DNA of 64,000 nucleotides from Aquabacter spiritensis (GCF_004346185.1 NZ_SMAI01000001.1:434001-498000); one strand, 5' to 3'; shown: positions 43,292 to 52,293, counted from the stretch's first letter. Made by a program: numbers and translations. Notes: generated from the letters alone by a model not told the origin.

Positions 43292-44176
43292 TCAGGCCGC
43301 CTGCTGCATCGCGCTGGAGGAAGGAACGTTGGAGATCGCTTCGTTCTCGACCTCGTCGATGGACGGACGATCGCCGGCGGAGATGGTCTTGCGTCCGTGC
43401 TCCAGCGCGATCTGAGGCAGCGCGCCGTTCATGTAGGCGATCAGCGACTGCTTGACGATGATGAAGGGCTGGCATTGCTTCTCGCGAACCAGCTTGATCT
43501 TGGCTGCGAGCGGCGAGAGCACCGCATAAGACATGAAGATACCGACGAAGGTGCCGATCAACGCCGAGGCGATGTAGTGGCCGAGAACTTCCGGCGGCTG
43601 ATCGATGGCGCCCATGGCCTTGACGATGCCGAGCACCGCCGCGCAGATGCCGAGCGCGGGCAGCGCCTCGGCGACCGTCGAAACCGCGCCGGCGGGCTTG
43701 GTCTTATGCTTCTTCACGGTCGAGATCTCCTGCTCCATCAGAGCTTCGATCTCGTGCGAACGGGCATTTCCGATAACGATCAGGCGGGCATAATCGCAGA
43801 TATACTGCGTCAGCTCCTTGTCCTTCAGAATCGTCGGGAAGTGCTGGAAGATCGCCGATTCCTGGGGGTTGTCGATGTGCCCCTCGACCTCGTTGCGCGG
43901 CTTTGAGCGCAATTCGCGCATCAGCGCGTAGAGCAGGCCGAGAAGCGCCAGAAAATCCTTCCGCTTGGGTGCCTTCCCGCTCACCGCCTGCATGATGCTG
44001 ACCCCAGTGTCCTTGATGGTGGACATCGGGTTGGCGATGATGAAGGTGCCGAGCGCGATCCCGCCGATAATGACGAATTCGAACGGCTGCCAGATCACGT
44101 CGATATGGCCGCCCATCGCCATGAATCCGCCGAGCAGGGATGCGATGCCGACCACAAGTCCGATCATGACGCCCAA
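43292..44176 (-). CDS. motA: Flagellar motor stator protein MotA
   Basis: Stator channel subunit of 294 residues with four membrane segments (about 5-22, 30-50, 170-190, 203-225) and the large cytoplasmic loop between TM2 and TM3 that contacts FliG. Conserved MAMGGH and GIVKAMGAIDQPPEVLG are visible. The start is TTG at 44176, with GGAGGG 7 bases upstream; the in-frame ATG at 44167 would be 16 bases away. First gene of motA-fliM-(DUF6468-like)-fliN-fliG-flhB-hypothetical, behind its own FtcR box. Confidence 0.94.
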   Translation of the reverse strand: MGVMIGLVVGIASLLGGFMAMGGHIDVIWQPFEFVIIGGIALGTFIIANPMSTIKDTGVSIMQAVSGKAPKRKDFLALLGLLYALMRELRSKPRNEVEGHIDNPQESAIFQHFPTILKDKELTQYICDYARLIVIGNARSHEIEALMEQEISTVKKHKTKPAGAVSTVAEALPALGICAAVLGIVKAMGAIDQPPEVLGHYIASALIGTFVGIFMSYAVLSPLAAKIKLVREKQCQPFIIVKQSLIAYMNGALPQIALEHGRKTISAGDRPSIDEVENEAISNVPSSSAMQQAA

Positions 44177-44211
44177 TGAACTACCCTCCGCTGACGGTCA
44201 GGGTGTAGGGC

Positions 44212-44233
44212 GCGAAGGTTGCGCGAGGCTGGA
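44212..44233 (-). promoter_or_regulatory. Proposed FtcR box upstream of motA
   Basis: Minus strand: TCCAGCCTCGC + GCAACCTTCGC. Oriented towards motA and 36 bases before its start; a separate, oppositely oriented box for the right-hand operon lies 20 bases further on. Confidence 0.55.
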
Positions 44234-44253
44234 GTGCGGGAGGTCAGGCCGGC

Positions 44254-44275
44254 GCAAGCTTGACGCAAGACAGTC
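44254..44275 (+). promoter_or_regulatory. Proposed FtcR box upstream of the DUF1217-flgF-fliI operon
   Basis: Plus strand: GCAAGCTTGAC + GCAAGACAGTC. It ends 50 bases before the DUF1217 start. Its first half matches the fliC half-site over the first 8 bases. Confidence 0.55.
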
Positions 44276-44325
44276 GTCAGGATGGTCGCGGAACAGCGGC
44301 CGGATGTCCTTCGGAGCCGTGCGCC

Positions 44326-45105
44326 ATGGATACGACCTTCGCCACGTATCAGACCCTGACCCGCAATCTCGGCCGTACGCTCGCGCTGAAGCAGGCGGAG
44401 CCGGTCGTGGCGCTCGAGACCAAATATTATCTCGCGCACATCAAGGACATCAAAAACGTCGACGCCCTCGTCAGGAACACCCGGGTATTCACTTATGCGA
44501 TGAAGGCCTTCGGCCTGGAGGACATGACCTACGCCAAGGCCTATATGCGGAAGGTCCTGAACGAGGGGGTGAGCGATCCCAAATCGTTCGCCAACCGGCT
44601 CAACGACGATCGCTTCTTAAACTTCGCCAAGACCTTCAACTTCAAGGAATACGGCGCCCTCACCACGACGCGCGCGGCCGCCGGGCAGGACGTGGTGGAC
44701 AAATATGTCCGCCAGTCGCTGGAGGTCGACCAGGGCGCGGATAATGACGGCGTGCGGCTCGCGCTTTATTTCAAGCGTGCCGCGCCGGGGGTGAAGTCGG
44801 CTTATGGCCTGCTTGCCGATCCCGCGCTCTGGAAAGTTGCCAAGACCGTCTTCCGCTTCCCCGACGCGATGGGCAATGCCGCGATCGAAAGGCAGGCGGA
44901 CATCGTCAAGAAGGCGCTCAACATCGCCGACCTGCAGGATCCGGCCAAGGTCGACCGGCTGATCCAGCGCTTCACCGTGATGTGGGACGCGACGCAGGGG
45001 ACATCTTATTCGCCCGTCCTCGATTTGTTCGCCTCCCGCTCATCGAGCGGCTCGCTCGGCCTGAACACGTCCATGTCGCTCATCAATCTGCGCTACGGAG
45101 GCTGA
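44326..45105 (+). CDS. DUF1217 flagellar-locus protein
   Basis: 259-residue soluble, mostly helical protein of the DUF1217 family, found beside flgF in many Hyphomicrobiales flagellar clusters; function not established. Visible segments are YQTLTRNLGRTLALKQAEP, EPVVALETKYYLAHIKDIK and the C-terminal SLGLNTSMSLINLRYGG, a tail reminiscent of secreted axial proteins. First gene of DUF1217-flgF-fliI. The ATG at 44326 is the first codon of the conserved region. Confidence 0.82.
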   Translation: MDTTFATYQTLTRNLGRTLALKQAEPVVALETKYYLAHIKDIKNVDALVRNTRVFTYAMKAFGLEDMTYAKAYMRKVLNEGVSDPKSFANRLNDDRFLNFAKTFNFKEYGALTTTRAAAGQDVVDKYVRQSLEVDQGADNDGVRLALYFKRAAPGVKSAYGLLADPALWKVAKTVFRFPDAMGNAAIERQADIVKKALNIADLQDPAKVDRLIQRFTVMWDATQGTSYSPVLDLFASRSSSGSLGLNTSMSLINLRYGG

Positions 45106-45107
45106 GG

Positions 45108-45833
45108 ATGAGTTCCGGAGTCCATATCGCGCTCTCCGCCCAGATGACGATGGAGCGGCGCATGTCGACCATCGCCGTCAATCTCGCCAACATGAACACG
45201 CCCGGCTATCGCGCCGAGGAAGTCCGGTTCGAGACTCTCATGTCGAAGCCCGGACCTGACGGCGTTGCCTTCGCCTCGGCTGGCCAAGCCTACACCTCGC
45301 TGCGGTCGGGCCAGGTGACGTATTCCGGAAACCCACTCGACGTTGCGGTGCAGGGCGACGTCTGGCTGGCCTTGCAGACCCCGGGGGGGCGCGTCCTCAC
45401 CCGCGACGGCCGCCTCCAAATGACAGCGACCGGCGAACTCAAATCGGTCGCAGGCCACGCCGTGCTCGATCCCGGCGGGACGGCGATCCTGCTCGATCCC
45501 GCTGCGGGACAAGTCGAGATCGGCATGGATGGCGCGATCACGCAGGCCGGGCGCACGGTCGGCAGCATCGGGCTGTTCGAGATGCCGGCCGGCGCGCAGA
45601 TCGCCCGTTACGGCAATTCCGGCCTCATCCCCGACGGACAGGCCGCGCCGATCATCGACTTCACCGGCAAGGGCCTGCGTCAGGGCTATATCGAGGGCGC
45701 CAACGTCGATCCGATCCTCGAAATGACCAAGATGATCATGGTTCAGCGCGCCTTCGAGAGCGCGGCCATGGCGGTGCAGCAGAGCGAGGATCTGACTCAG
45801 CAGGCGATCACGTCGCTCGGACCCGGCACATGA
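45108..45833 (+). CDS. flgF: Flagellar rod protein FlgF
   Basis: Rod subunit of 241 residues. The N-terminal rod motif is slightly divergent (SAQMTMERRMSTIAVNLANM, then NTPGYRAEE), and the C-terminus has NVDPILEMTKMIMVQRAFES as in FlgF/FlgG. Shorter than FlgG's usual 262, normal for rhizobial FlgF. Starts 2 bases after the DUF1217 stop and overlaps fliI by 4 bases. Confidence 0.92.
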   Translation: MSSGVHIALSAQMTMERRMSTIAVNLANMNTPGYRAEEVRFETLMSKPGPDGVAFASAGQAYTSLRSGQVTYSGNPLDVAVQGDVWLALQTPGGRVLTRDGRLQMTATGELKSVAGHAVLDPGGTAILLDPAAGQVEIGMDGAITQAGRTVGSIGLFEMPAGAQIARYGNSGLIPDGQAAPIIDFTGKGLRQGYIEGANVDPILEMTKMIMVQRAFESAAMAVQQSEDLTQQAITSLGPGT

Positions 45834-47161
45834 CGAGCGGCAACGCCCTGGCGCGGCTCGCCGCCGCGGTGAATGCGGCGCGCGAGGAGACGCCGCTGGT
45901 GCGGGTGGCCGGCCATGTGCGCGAAGTCGCGCCGACCCATGTTCGCGTCGCCGGCCTGTCGAAGCATGTCCGCCTCGGCGACCGCGTCGGCATCGCGCAG
46001 GACGGGCGCACGAGCATCGGCGAGGTGGTGCGGATCGACGGCGCTGCGGCGACCGTCAAGCCGTTCGACGAGCGCGTCCAAATCGGGATCGGCGCCACCG
46101 CCTTCCGAATGGGCGCCCTCTCCCTCTCGCCCGACAGGAGCTGGAAAGGCCGCGTCGTCAATGCGCTCGGTGCCCCGCTCGATGAAGAGGGCGTCCTGCC
46201 CCGCGGCGAAACCCGGATGCCGCTGGATGCCGAGCCGCCCGCCGCCATGCGGCGGGCCCGCGTCGACACCCCGCTGCGCACCGGGGTGCGCGTCATCGAT
46301 CTGTTCACCCCGCTTTGCAAAGGCCAGCGTATGGGCATCTTCGCCGGCTCCGGTGTCGGCAAGTCGACCTTGCTCGCCATGCTGGCGCGCTGCACCGGAT
46401 TCGACACAATCGTGGTCGCTCTGGTGGGCGAGCGCGGCCGCGAGGTGCGCGAATTCCTCGAAGGCCCACTGGCGCCGAACCGGCACCGCTCCGTCGTCGT
46501 CGTCGCGACCAGCGACGAGAGCCCGATGATGCGGCGCCTCGCGCCCCAAGCCGCGCTCGCCGCCGCGGAATATTTCCGCGACCTCGGCGAGTCCGTGCTG
46601 CTGATCGTCGATAGCGTGACGCGCTACGCCCATGCGGCGCGGGACGTCGCGCTCGCCGCGGGCGAGCCGGCGGTGGCGCGCGGCTATGCTCCGAGCGTCT
46701 TCTCCTCGCTGCCAAAGCTGCTTGAACGCGCCGGCCCCGGGCCGGAGGGCGCCGGCTCCATCACCGCCGTCTTCTCGGTTCTGGTCGACGGCGACGACCA
46801 CAACGATCCCGTGGCCGACGCCATTCGCGGCACGCTCGACGGTCATATCGTGCTCGATCGCGCAATCGCCCATGAGGGGCGCTTTCCCGCGGTGAACGTC
46901 CTCGCCTCGATCTCGCGCCTCGCGGAATTGGTCTGGACTCCCGACCAGCGCGAACTGGTCCGCAAGCTGCGCGCGCTCCTCGCCCGCTTCGAGGACACGC
47001 GCGACCTGCGCCTTATGGGCGGCTACCAGGCCGGCGGCGATCCCGAACTCGACAAGGCGGTCCTGCTCGCGCCGCGCATCTACGAGGCGCTGCGCCAGAC
47101 CACCGATGCGCCCGAAAGCCGAGACGCCTTCGCCGAACTCGCCCGGGCGATCCAGGCCTGA
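45830..47161 (+). CDS. fliI: Flagellum-specific ATPase FliI
   Basis: Export ATPase of 443 residues that unfolds and delivers substrates to the gate. Walker A is GSGVGKST with Lys178, followed by VGERGREVREFLE, Walker B LLIVDSVTRYA, and the C-terminal helical domain. N-terminal beta barrel about 20-100. ATGA overlap with flgF. FliH-like partner at 28847-29467. Confidence 0.95.
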   Translation: MTSGNALARLAAAVNAAREETPLVRVAGHVREVAPTHVRVAGLSKHVRLGDRVGIAQDGRTSIGEVVRIDGAAATVKPFDERVQIGIGATAFRMGALSLSPDRSWKGRVVNALGAPLDEEGVLPRGETRMPLDAEPPAAMRRARVDTPLRTGVRVIDLFTPLCKGQRMGIFAGSGVGKSTLLAMLARCTGFDTIVVALVGERGREVREFLEGPLAPNRHRSVVVVATSDESPMMRRLAPQAALAAAEYFRDLGESVLLIVDSVTRYAHAARDVALAAGEPAVARGYAPSVFSSLPKLLERAGPGPEGAGSITAVFSVLVDGDDHNDPVADAIRGTLDGHIVLDRAIAHEGRFPAVNVLASISRLAELVWTPDQRELVRKLRALLARFEDTRDLRLMGGYQAGGDPELDKAVLLAPRIYEALRQTTDAPESRDAFAELARAIQA

Positions 47162-47192
47162 GCGCGCGTCCGATCGGATCCGGCTACACAGC

Positions 47193-47214
47193 GCCAGTTT
47201 CGCGCAAGCCTAAC
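47193..47214 (+). promoter_or_regulatory. Proposed FtcR box upstream of flgE
   Basis: Plus strand: GCCAGTTTCGC + GCAAGCCTAAC. It ends 60 bases before flgE in the 113-base gap after fliI, implying a separate promoter for the hook operon. Confidence 0.55.
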
Positions 47215-47274
47215 GATGTTTGATCCGGTCCGGCGCTTCCACACGGGCGCGGCCCAGCTCGCGGAGCTTACGAT

Positions 47275-48531
47275 ATGAGTCTTTACGGCATGCTGCGCAC
47301 CGGCGTCTCGGGTATGACCGCGCAGTCCAACAAGCTCGGCACCATTGCCGACAATATCGGCAATTCCGGCACCGCCGGGTACAAGCGCGCGACGGCAGAA
47401 TTCTCGTCCTTGCTGCTCGACAGCGGCCCGGGTTCCTACGATTCCGGCGCGGTCAAGAGCAACGTGCGCTACGCCGTCAGCCAGCAGGGGGCGCTGAACT
47501 ACACCACTTCCTCCACCGATCTCGCCATCCAGGGCAATGGCTTCTTCATGGTGCAAGATCCGATCGGCCAGCCCTATCTGACCCGTGCCGGCTCCTTCGC
47601 CGTGGACGCCTCGACCGGCAACCTGGTCAACAATGCCGGCTTCGCGCTGATGGGCTATGACATCTCGCAGGGGCCCGCCGACGTGATGCTGAACGGCGCG
47701 GGCGGCCTGGAGCCGGTCAATCTCGGCGCCGCCAAGTTTGCCGCCAATCCGTCTCGCGTCGGCGCCTTCGCCGCCAATCTGCCCGCCACGGCGGACATCG
47801 CCGCGGGCGCGACGCCGGCTGGAAATGCGGCGGGCGCGACCTTCTCTGAAAAGTCCTCGATGACGGCCTTCGACAATCTCGGCAACAGCGTCGTGCTCGA
47901 CATCTATCTCACCAAGACCGCAGACGGTCCGGCGACGTGGGAAATGACGGTGTTCGACCGCGCCGACGCCCCGGCCGGCGGCGGCTTCCCTTATGCGGCC
48001 GCCGCCCTCTCGAGCCAGACCCTCACTTTCGACGACATGGGCATTCTCGCCTCCGATCCGACCTTCGCGCTCACGGTGCCCGGCGGCCAACCCCTCGAGT
48101 TCGACATTTCCGGCATGACCCAGCTCGCGTCCGACTACACGCCGCTCACCGCAACGGTCGACGGCAACGGACCGAGCCCGGTCTCGAGCGTCAGCATCGA
48201 CAATAATGGGATCGTGTTCGCGATCGACGAGAGCGGACGCTCGACGCCGATCTTCCAGATCCCCATCGCCAGCGTCGCGAGCGCCGACCGGTTGGCGCCG
48301 AAGGCGGGCAACGTGTTCGAGGCAACGGCGGAATCCGGCGGCGTTCAGATCGGCTTCCCGAACGAGGCCGGCCTCGGAACGCTGGTCTCCGGCGCCACCG
48401 AGCAGTCGAATGTCGACATGGCTGCCGAGCTCACCGAGATGATCGTTGCGCAGCGCGACTATACCGCGAACTCCAAGGTGTTCCAGACCGGCTCCGAACT
48501 GCTCGACGTCCTCATGAATCTGAAGCGCTGA
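47275..48531 (+). CDS. flgE: Flagellar hook protein FlgE
   Basis: Hook subunit of 418 residues. N-terminal LYGMLRTGVSGMTAQSNKLG, IADNIGNSGTAGYKRA; middle FlgE D2-like region with FDNLGNSVVLDIYLTK; C-terminal EQSNVDMAAELTEMIVAQRD and YTANSKVFQTGSELLDVLM. Complete. First gene of flgE-flgK-flgL-flaF-flbT-flgD-fliQ. Confidence 0.96.
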   Translation: MSLYGMLRTGVSGMTAQSNKLGTIADNIGNSGTAGYKRATAEFSSLLLDSGPGSYDSGAVKSNVRYAVSQQGALNYTTSSTDLAIQGNGFFMVQDPIGQPYLTRAGSFAVDASTGNLVNNAGFALMGYDISQGPADVMLNGAGGLEPVNLGAAKFAANPSRVGAFAANLPATADIAAGATPAGNAAGATFSEKSSMTAFDNLGNSVVLDIYLTKTADGPATWEMTVFDRADAPAGGGFPYAAAALSSQTLTFDDMGILASDPTFALTVPGGQPLEFDISGMTQLASDYTPLTATVDGNGPSPVSSVSIDNNGIVFAIDESGRSTPIFQIPIASVASADRLAPKAGNVFEATAESGGVQIGFPNEAGLGTLVSGATEQSNVDMAAELTEMIVAQRDYTANSKVFQTGSELLDVLMNLKR

Positions 48532-48568
48532 GCGCAGTGGCCGCCGCGAACGGAACCGGGAAGTCACA

Positions 48569-50017
48569 ATGAGCCTTTCGCTGGCGCTGAACACGGCGCG
48601 CTCCTCGATCCTCACCACCTCCGCCCAGGTGGAGGCGAGCGCACGCAACATTGCCGGAGCCGGCGATCCCTCGACCTCGCGCAAGATCGCGGTCACCACG
48701 ACCTCCGCCGCGGGCGGGGCCACCGTGGTCCAGATCTCGCGCGCGAGCGACGCCGCGCTCTACACGCGGATGATCACCGCCACGTCGCGCACTGCCGAGC
48801 GTCAGGCCGTGCAGGACGGGCTCGACCGGCTGCAGGCCGCGGTCGGCGATCCCGGTGGCGAGACTGCTCCCGCCGCGCGCCTGGGCGCGCTCTCGGATGC
48901 CTTGGTGCAATACCGCAACGCACCCGACGAACCGGCGTTCGGCTCGGCCCTCGTCACCGCGGCGCAGGACCTGACCGCCAGCCTCCATGCCTCCGCCGAG
49001 GCCGTCCTCACTCTCCGGCGCGATGCCGACCAGTCCATGGTGCGCTCGGTCGCGCGCGTGAACGATCTGCTGAAGCAGTTCGGGGTGGAGAACTCCGCCG
49101 TCATCAAGGGCACGGCAGTGGGCGGCGACGTCACCGACGCGCTCGACCGGCGCGACGCCATCGTCTCCCAGATTTCGGAGGAAATGGGCGTGTCGGCCGT
49201 GATGCGGCCCGGCAACGATCTCGTGCTTTATTCCGACAGCGGCGCCACGTTGTTCGAAACAACGGCGCGTACCGTGACCTTCCAATCGACCCCGGTGTTC
49301 GATGCACAGACCGTGGGGAACGGCGTCTTCGTCGACGGCGTCGCCGTCACCGGCGATGCCGCGACCATGCCGCTCGCCTCCGGTCGCCTCGCCGGGCTGA
49401 CCACGCTGCGCGACAGCGTCGCCCTCACCTACCAGACCCAGCTCGACGAGACCGCGCGTGGCCTGATCGCGAGCTTCGCCGAGACCTCCGCCTCGGCGCC
49501 GACCCGCCCGGGCCTGTTCACCGTCGGCGATGCCGACCTTGCAGCCGAAGCGACGCCCGGCCTCGCCCGCCGCCTCGCCGTCGCAGCGGCGGCTGATCCC
49601 GCCAAAGGCGGTTCGCCCAGCCTCCTGCGCGACGGCGGCATCAATGGCAGCGATTACGTGGTCAATGCCTCCGGAGATCCCGGCTTTCCCGACCGCCTCC
49701 AGGCGCTGTCCGACGCTTTGACGGCGGGGCGCAGCTTCGATGCCGCGGGCGACATCGCCACCTCGGCCAGCCTGATCGAATACAGCACCGCCTCCGCCGG
49801 GTGGCTCTCGGCTCAGCGCCAAGCCGCCACGACCTCTGCGGCAACCGAAGGGGCGCTGCTTTCCCATGCCTCCAATGCGCTGTCCAACGCGACCGGCGTC
49901 AATATGGACGAGGAATATGCCCATCAGCTCGAACTCGAACACAGCTTCCAGGCCTCCTCGAAGCTGATGGCGATCATCAACCAACTGTTCGACAGCCTCC
50001 TCGCGGCCATCAGGTGA
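48569..50017 (+). CDS. flgK: Flagellar hook-filament junction protein FlgK
   Basis: First hook-associated protein, 482 residues. N-terminus LNTARSSILTTSAQVEASAR then NIAGAGDPSTSRK, and C-terminus ATGVNMDEEYAHQLELEHSF then QASSKLMAIINQLFDSLL, are classical. Length is normal for alphaproteobacteria. Four bases before flgL. Confidence 0.95.
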   Translation: MSLSLALNTARSSILTTSAQVEASARNIAGAGDPSTSRKIAVTTTSAAGGATVVQISRASDAALYTRMITATSRTAERQAVQDGLDRLQAAVGDPGGETAPAARLGALSDALVQYRNAPDEPAFGSALVTAAQDLTASLHASAEAVLTLRRDADQSMVRSVARVNDLLKQFGVENSAVIKGTAVGGDVTDALDRRDAIVSQISEEMGVSAVMRPGNDLVLYSDSGATLFETTARTVTFQSTPVFDAQTVGNGVFVDGVAVTGDAATMPLASGRLAGLTTLRDSVALTYQTQLDETARGLIASFAETSASAPTRPGLFTVGDADLAAEATPGLARRLAVAAAADPAKGGSPSLLRDGGINGSDYVVNASGDPGFPDRLQALSDALTAGRSFDAAGDIATSASLIEYSTASAGWLSAQRQAATTSAATEGALLSHASNALSNATGVNMDEEYAHQLELEHSFQASSKLMAIINQLFDSLLAAIR

Positions 50018-50021
50018 TCCG

Positions 50022-51071
50022 GTGAAGACCACTTTCATCTCCACCCACACGCTTCACAATGCGCCGCGCGCGGCCTTGCCGCGGCTCCAGGAGGCGCTCG
50101 CCAAGGCGAATGTGGAGCTCACCACCGGGCGGCGGGCCGATGTCGGCCTCGACCTCGGCGTCGGCACCGGCGAGACCATCGCATTGCGCATCGAGCAGAC
50201 GCGCCTCAAGGCGCTCGCCGACGGCAATGCCATCGCCTCCGCGCAGCTCGACCGGACCCAGGCGGCGCTCGACGACATCACGTCCGGCGCCAACGAATTC
50301 ATGGAAAAACTGGTGGGCATCCAGGCCGCCGACGGCGCCGCGACGGTGTTGCGTCAGCACGCCCGCACCGGCCTCGCCGCGCTCACCGCGACGCTCAACA
50401 CCAGCGACGGCCGGCGCTATCTGTTCGGCGGACAGGCCAGCGGCACCAAGCCGATGAGCGACTATGCCGGCGGACCGAAGGCGTCGATCGACGCCGCCTT
50501 CGCGGCCCGCTTCGGCCTTGACCCGGCCGACCCGCAGAGCGACCCCGCGGTCGCGGCGATCAGCCCGGCCGATATGCGCGACTTTCTCGCGACCGAGTTC
50601 GCCGCCGCCTTCGACGATGCGGCCTGGAGCGCGAACTGGTCGCAGGCCTCCGACACGGCGCGCACCAGCCTGATCGCCCCGAGCGAGACGGTGGAAACCT
50701 CCGTCAGCGCCAACGAGACAGCCATGCGCAAGCTCGCCATGGCATTCACCATGGTCGGGGAGCTCGGAACCACCAAGCTTTCCGCGGCGACGCTCCAGAG
50801 CGTGCTCGACAGCGCGCGCAGCATGACGGGCGCGGCGATCTCCGAGCTTTCCGGAATTTCCGGCCGGCTCGGCACCGCCCAGCACCGGATCGATGCGGCC
50901 AACACGCTGATGCAGGCCGCCGGCGACGTGTCCTCGACCCGCTTGTCGGTGCTCGAGGCGGTGGATCCGGCCGAGGCGAAGACCCGCCTCGACACAATTA
51001 CGACGCAGATCGAGATGTCCTACGCGCTGACGTCCCGAATGCTGAAACTCTCGATCATGAACTACGTATAG
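50022..51071 (+). CDS. flgL: Flagellar hook-filament junction protein FlgL
   Basis: Second junction protein, 349 residues, flagellin-like ends: LQEALAKANVELTTGRRADV at the N-terminus and LSVLEAVDPAEAKTRLDTI with TSRMLKLSIMNYV at the C-terminus. Central part carries RYLFGGQASGTKPM, typical of FlgL. Start is GTG at 50022, 4 bases after the flgK stop. Confidence 0.94.
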   Translation: MKTTFISTHTLHNAPRAALPRLQEALAKANVELTTGRRADVGLDLGVGTGETIALRIEQTRLKALADGNAIASAQLDRTQAALDDITSGANEFMEKLVGIQAADGAATVLRQHARTGLAALTATLNTSDGRRYLFGGQASGTKPMSDYAGGPKASIDAAFAARFGLDPADPQSDPAVAAISPADMRDFLATEFAAAFDDAAWSANWSQASDTARTSLIAPSETVETSVSANETAMRKLAMAFTMVGELGTTKLSAATLQSVLDSARSMTGAAISELSGISGRLGTAQHRIDAANTLMQAAGDVSSTRLSVLEAVDPAEAKTRLDTITTQIEMSYALTSRMLKLSIMNYV

Positions 51072-51089
51072 CGGCGAGGCGGAGGTCAC

Positions 51090-51437
51090 ATGTACCGGAT
51101 TTCCTACGCAGAAATCTCGAACGACGCGAGCAGCGAAATTCGCGAACAGGAGCGGCAGGCGCTCGATTACGCGATCGAACTGCTGTCGCTCGCCCAGATG
51201 CGGGGACCGAGCTCCGCCGAGGCCACCCAGGCCATTCTCTATCTTCAGAAGCTGTGGGGCTTCCTCATTAAGGACCTCGCGGATCCCGGCAACGAACTCG
51301 CCGACGAGGTGAAGGGAAATCTCATTTCGATCGGCCTCTGGGTGATCAAGGAGGCCGATCAGATCATGCATGAGCGCTCGAAAAACCTGTCCGGCCTGAT
51401 CGACGTCACCCGCACCATCCGGAATGGCCTCCAATGA
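51090..51437 (+). CDS. flaF: Flagellar biosynthesis regulator FlaF
   Basis: 115 residues, FlaF family: helical protein needed for flagellin secretion or translation, acting with FlbT in Caulobacter and Brucella. Segments RISYAEISNDASSEIREQER, ALDYAIELLSLAQMRG and LQKLWGFLIKDLADPGNELA are characteristic. ATG with GGAGG 4 bases upstream; overlaps flbT (ATGA). Confidence 0.93.
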   Translation: MYRISYAEISNDASSEIREQERQALDYAIELLSLAQMRGPSSAEATQAILYLQKLWGFLIKDLADPGNELADEVKGNLISIGLWVIKEADQIMHERSKNLSGLIDVTRTIRNGLQ

Positions 51438-51892
51438 GCAAACCGATGCAGATCAGCCTCAAGGCAGGGGAGCGCATCTTCCTCAACGGCGCCGTGATTC
51501 GCGTCGACCGCAAGGTGACGATCGAACTGCTGAACGACGTCACCTTCCTTCTCGAGAGCCATGTCCTCCAGGTCGAGGACACGACCACCCCGCTGCGCCA
51601 GCTCTATTTCGCCGTCCAGACCATGCTGATCGACCCGCGCAATGCGGAGGCGGCACACGCGCTGTTCCAGCGCCAGCTCGCCTCGCTCATGACCGTGTTC
51701 GAGAGCGACGGAATGGTGGCGGCCTTGGCCCAAGTCGGGCTCCTGATCGAGCGCAACCGCCTGTTCGAGGCGCTGCGCGTGATCCGCCCGCTGTTCCTGC
51801 TGGAGGATTCCATCCTGCACACCGACCGCGGCCCGCCGACCGCTCCGGCCGACCGCCGGCCGCGCCCGACCCTCCTGGAGAGCGCCCTATGA
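51434..51892 (+). CDS. flbT: Flagellin post-transcriptional regulator FlbT
   Basis: 152 residues. In Caulobacter FlbT binds the 5' leader of flagellin mRNA and destabilises it when assembly is incomplete; in Brucella it is an activator. Characteristic segments are LKAGERIFLNGAVIRVDRKV, FLLESHVLQVEDTTTPLRQL and RPLFLLEDSI. Overlaps flaF and flgD by 4 bases each. The structured fliC leader (32634-32711) is a plausible target. Confidence 0.94.
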   Translation: MSKPMQISLKAGERIFLNGAVIRVDRKVTIELLNDVTFLLESHVLQVEDTTTPLRQLYFAVQTMLIDPRNAEAAHALFQRQLASLMTVFESDGMVAALAQVGLLIERNRLFEALRVIRPLFLLEDSILHTDRGPPTAPADRRPRPTLLESAL

Positions 51893-52290
51893 CCGCAGCC
51901 ATCGGCACCACGTCCGGTAACGGCCAAAACCCGGCATCCGCGGCGAAATCCCAACCGAAGACCGCGGACTACGAGGCCTTTCTCAAGCTCCTGGTTACCC
52001 AGCTGAAAAATCAGGATCCGTCGAAGCCGATGGATTCGACGCAATATCTCGCGCAGCTCGCCTCCTTCTCGCAGGTCGAGCAGAGTGTGGCCGCCAACAG
52101 CAAGCTCGATTCGCTGCTGACCGCCTCCGCTCTGCAGAATGCCGACGCCGCGATCGGCCGCACGGTGACGAGCGCCGACGGCACGGTCTCCGGCGCGGTG
52201 GCGTCCGTGCGGATCACCTCCGACGCGCCCGTTGCCGTCCTCGCCGACGGCCGCGAGGTGACGCTCGGAGACGGCGTGAGCCTCGCCTGA
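51889..52290 (+). CDS. flgD: Flagellar hook-capping protein FlgD
   Basis: Hook cap/scaffold of 133 residues. The conserved N-terminal domain is intact (YEAFLKLLVTQLKNQDPSKP, STQYLAQLASFSQVEQ). The C-terminal Tudor/FnIII part is short, as in rhizobial FlgD: about 130 residues against more than 200 in enterics. ATGA overlap with flbT; 3 bases before fliQ. Confidence 0.93.
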   Translation: MTAAIGTTSGNGQNPASAAKSQPKTADYEAFLKLLVTQLKNQDPSKPMDSTQYLAQLASFSQVEQSVAANSKLDSLLTASALQNADAAIGRTVTSADGTVSGAVASVRITSDAPVAVLADGREVTLGDGVSLA

Positions 52291-52293
52291 GCC

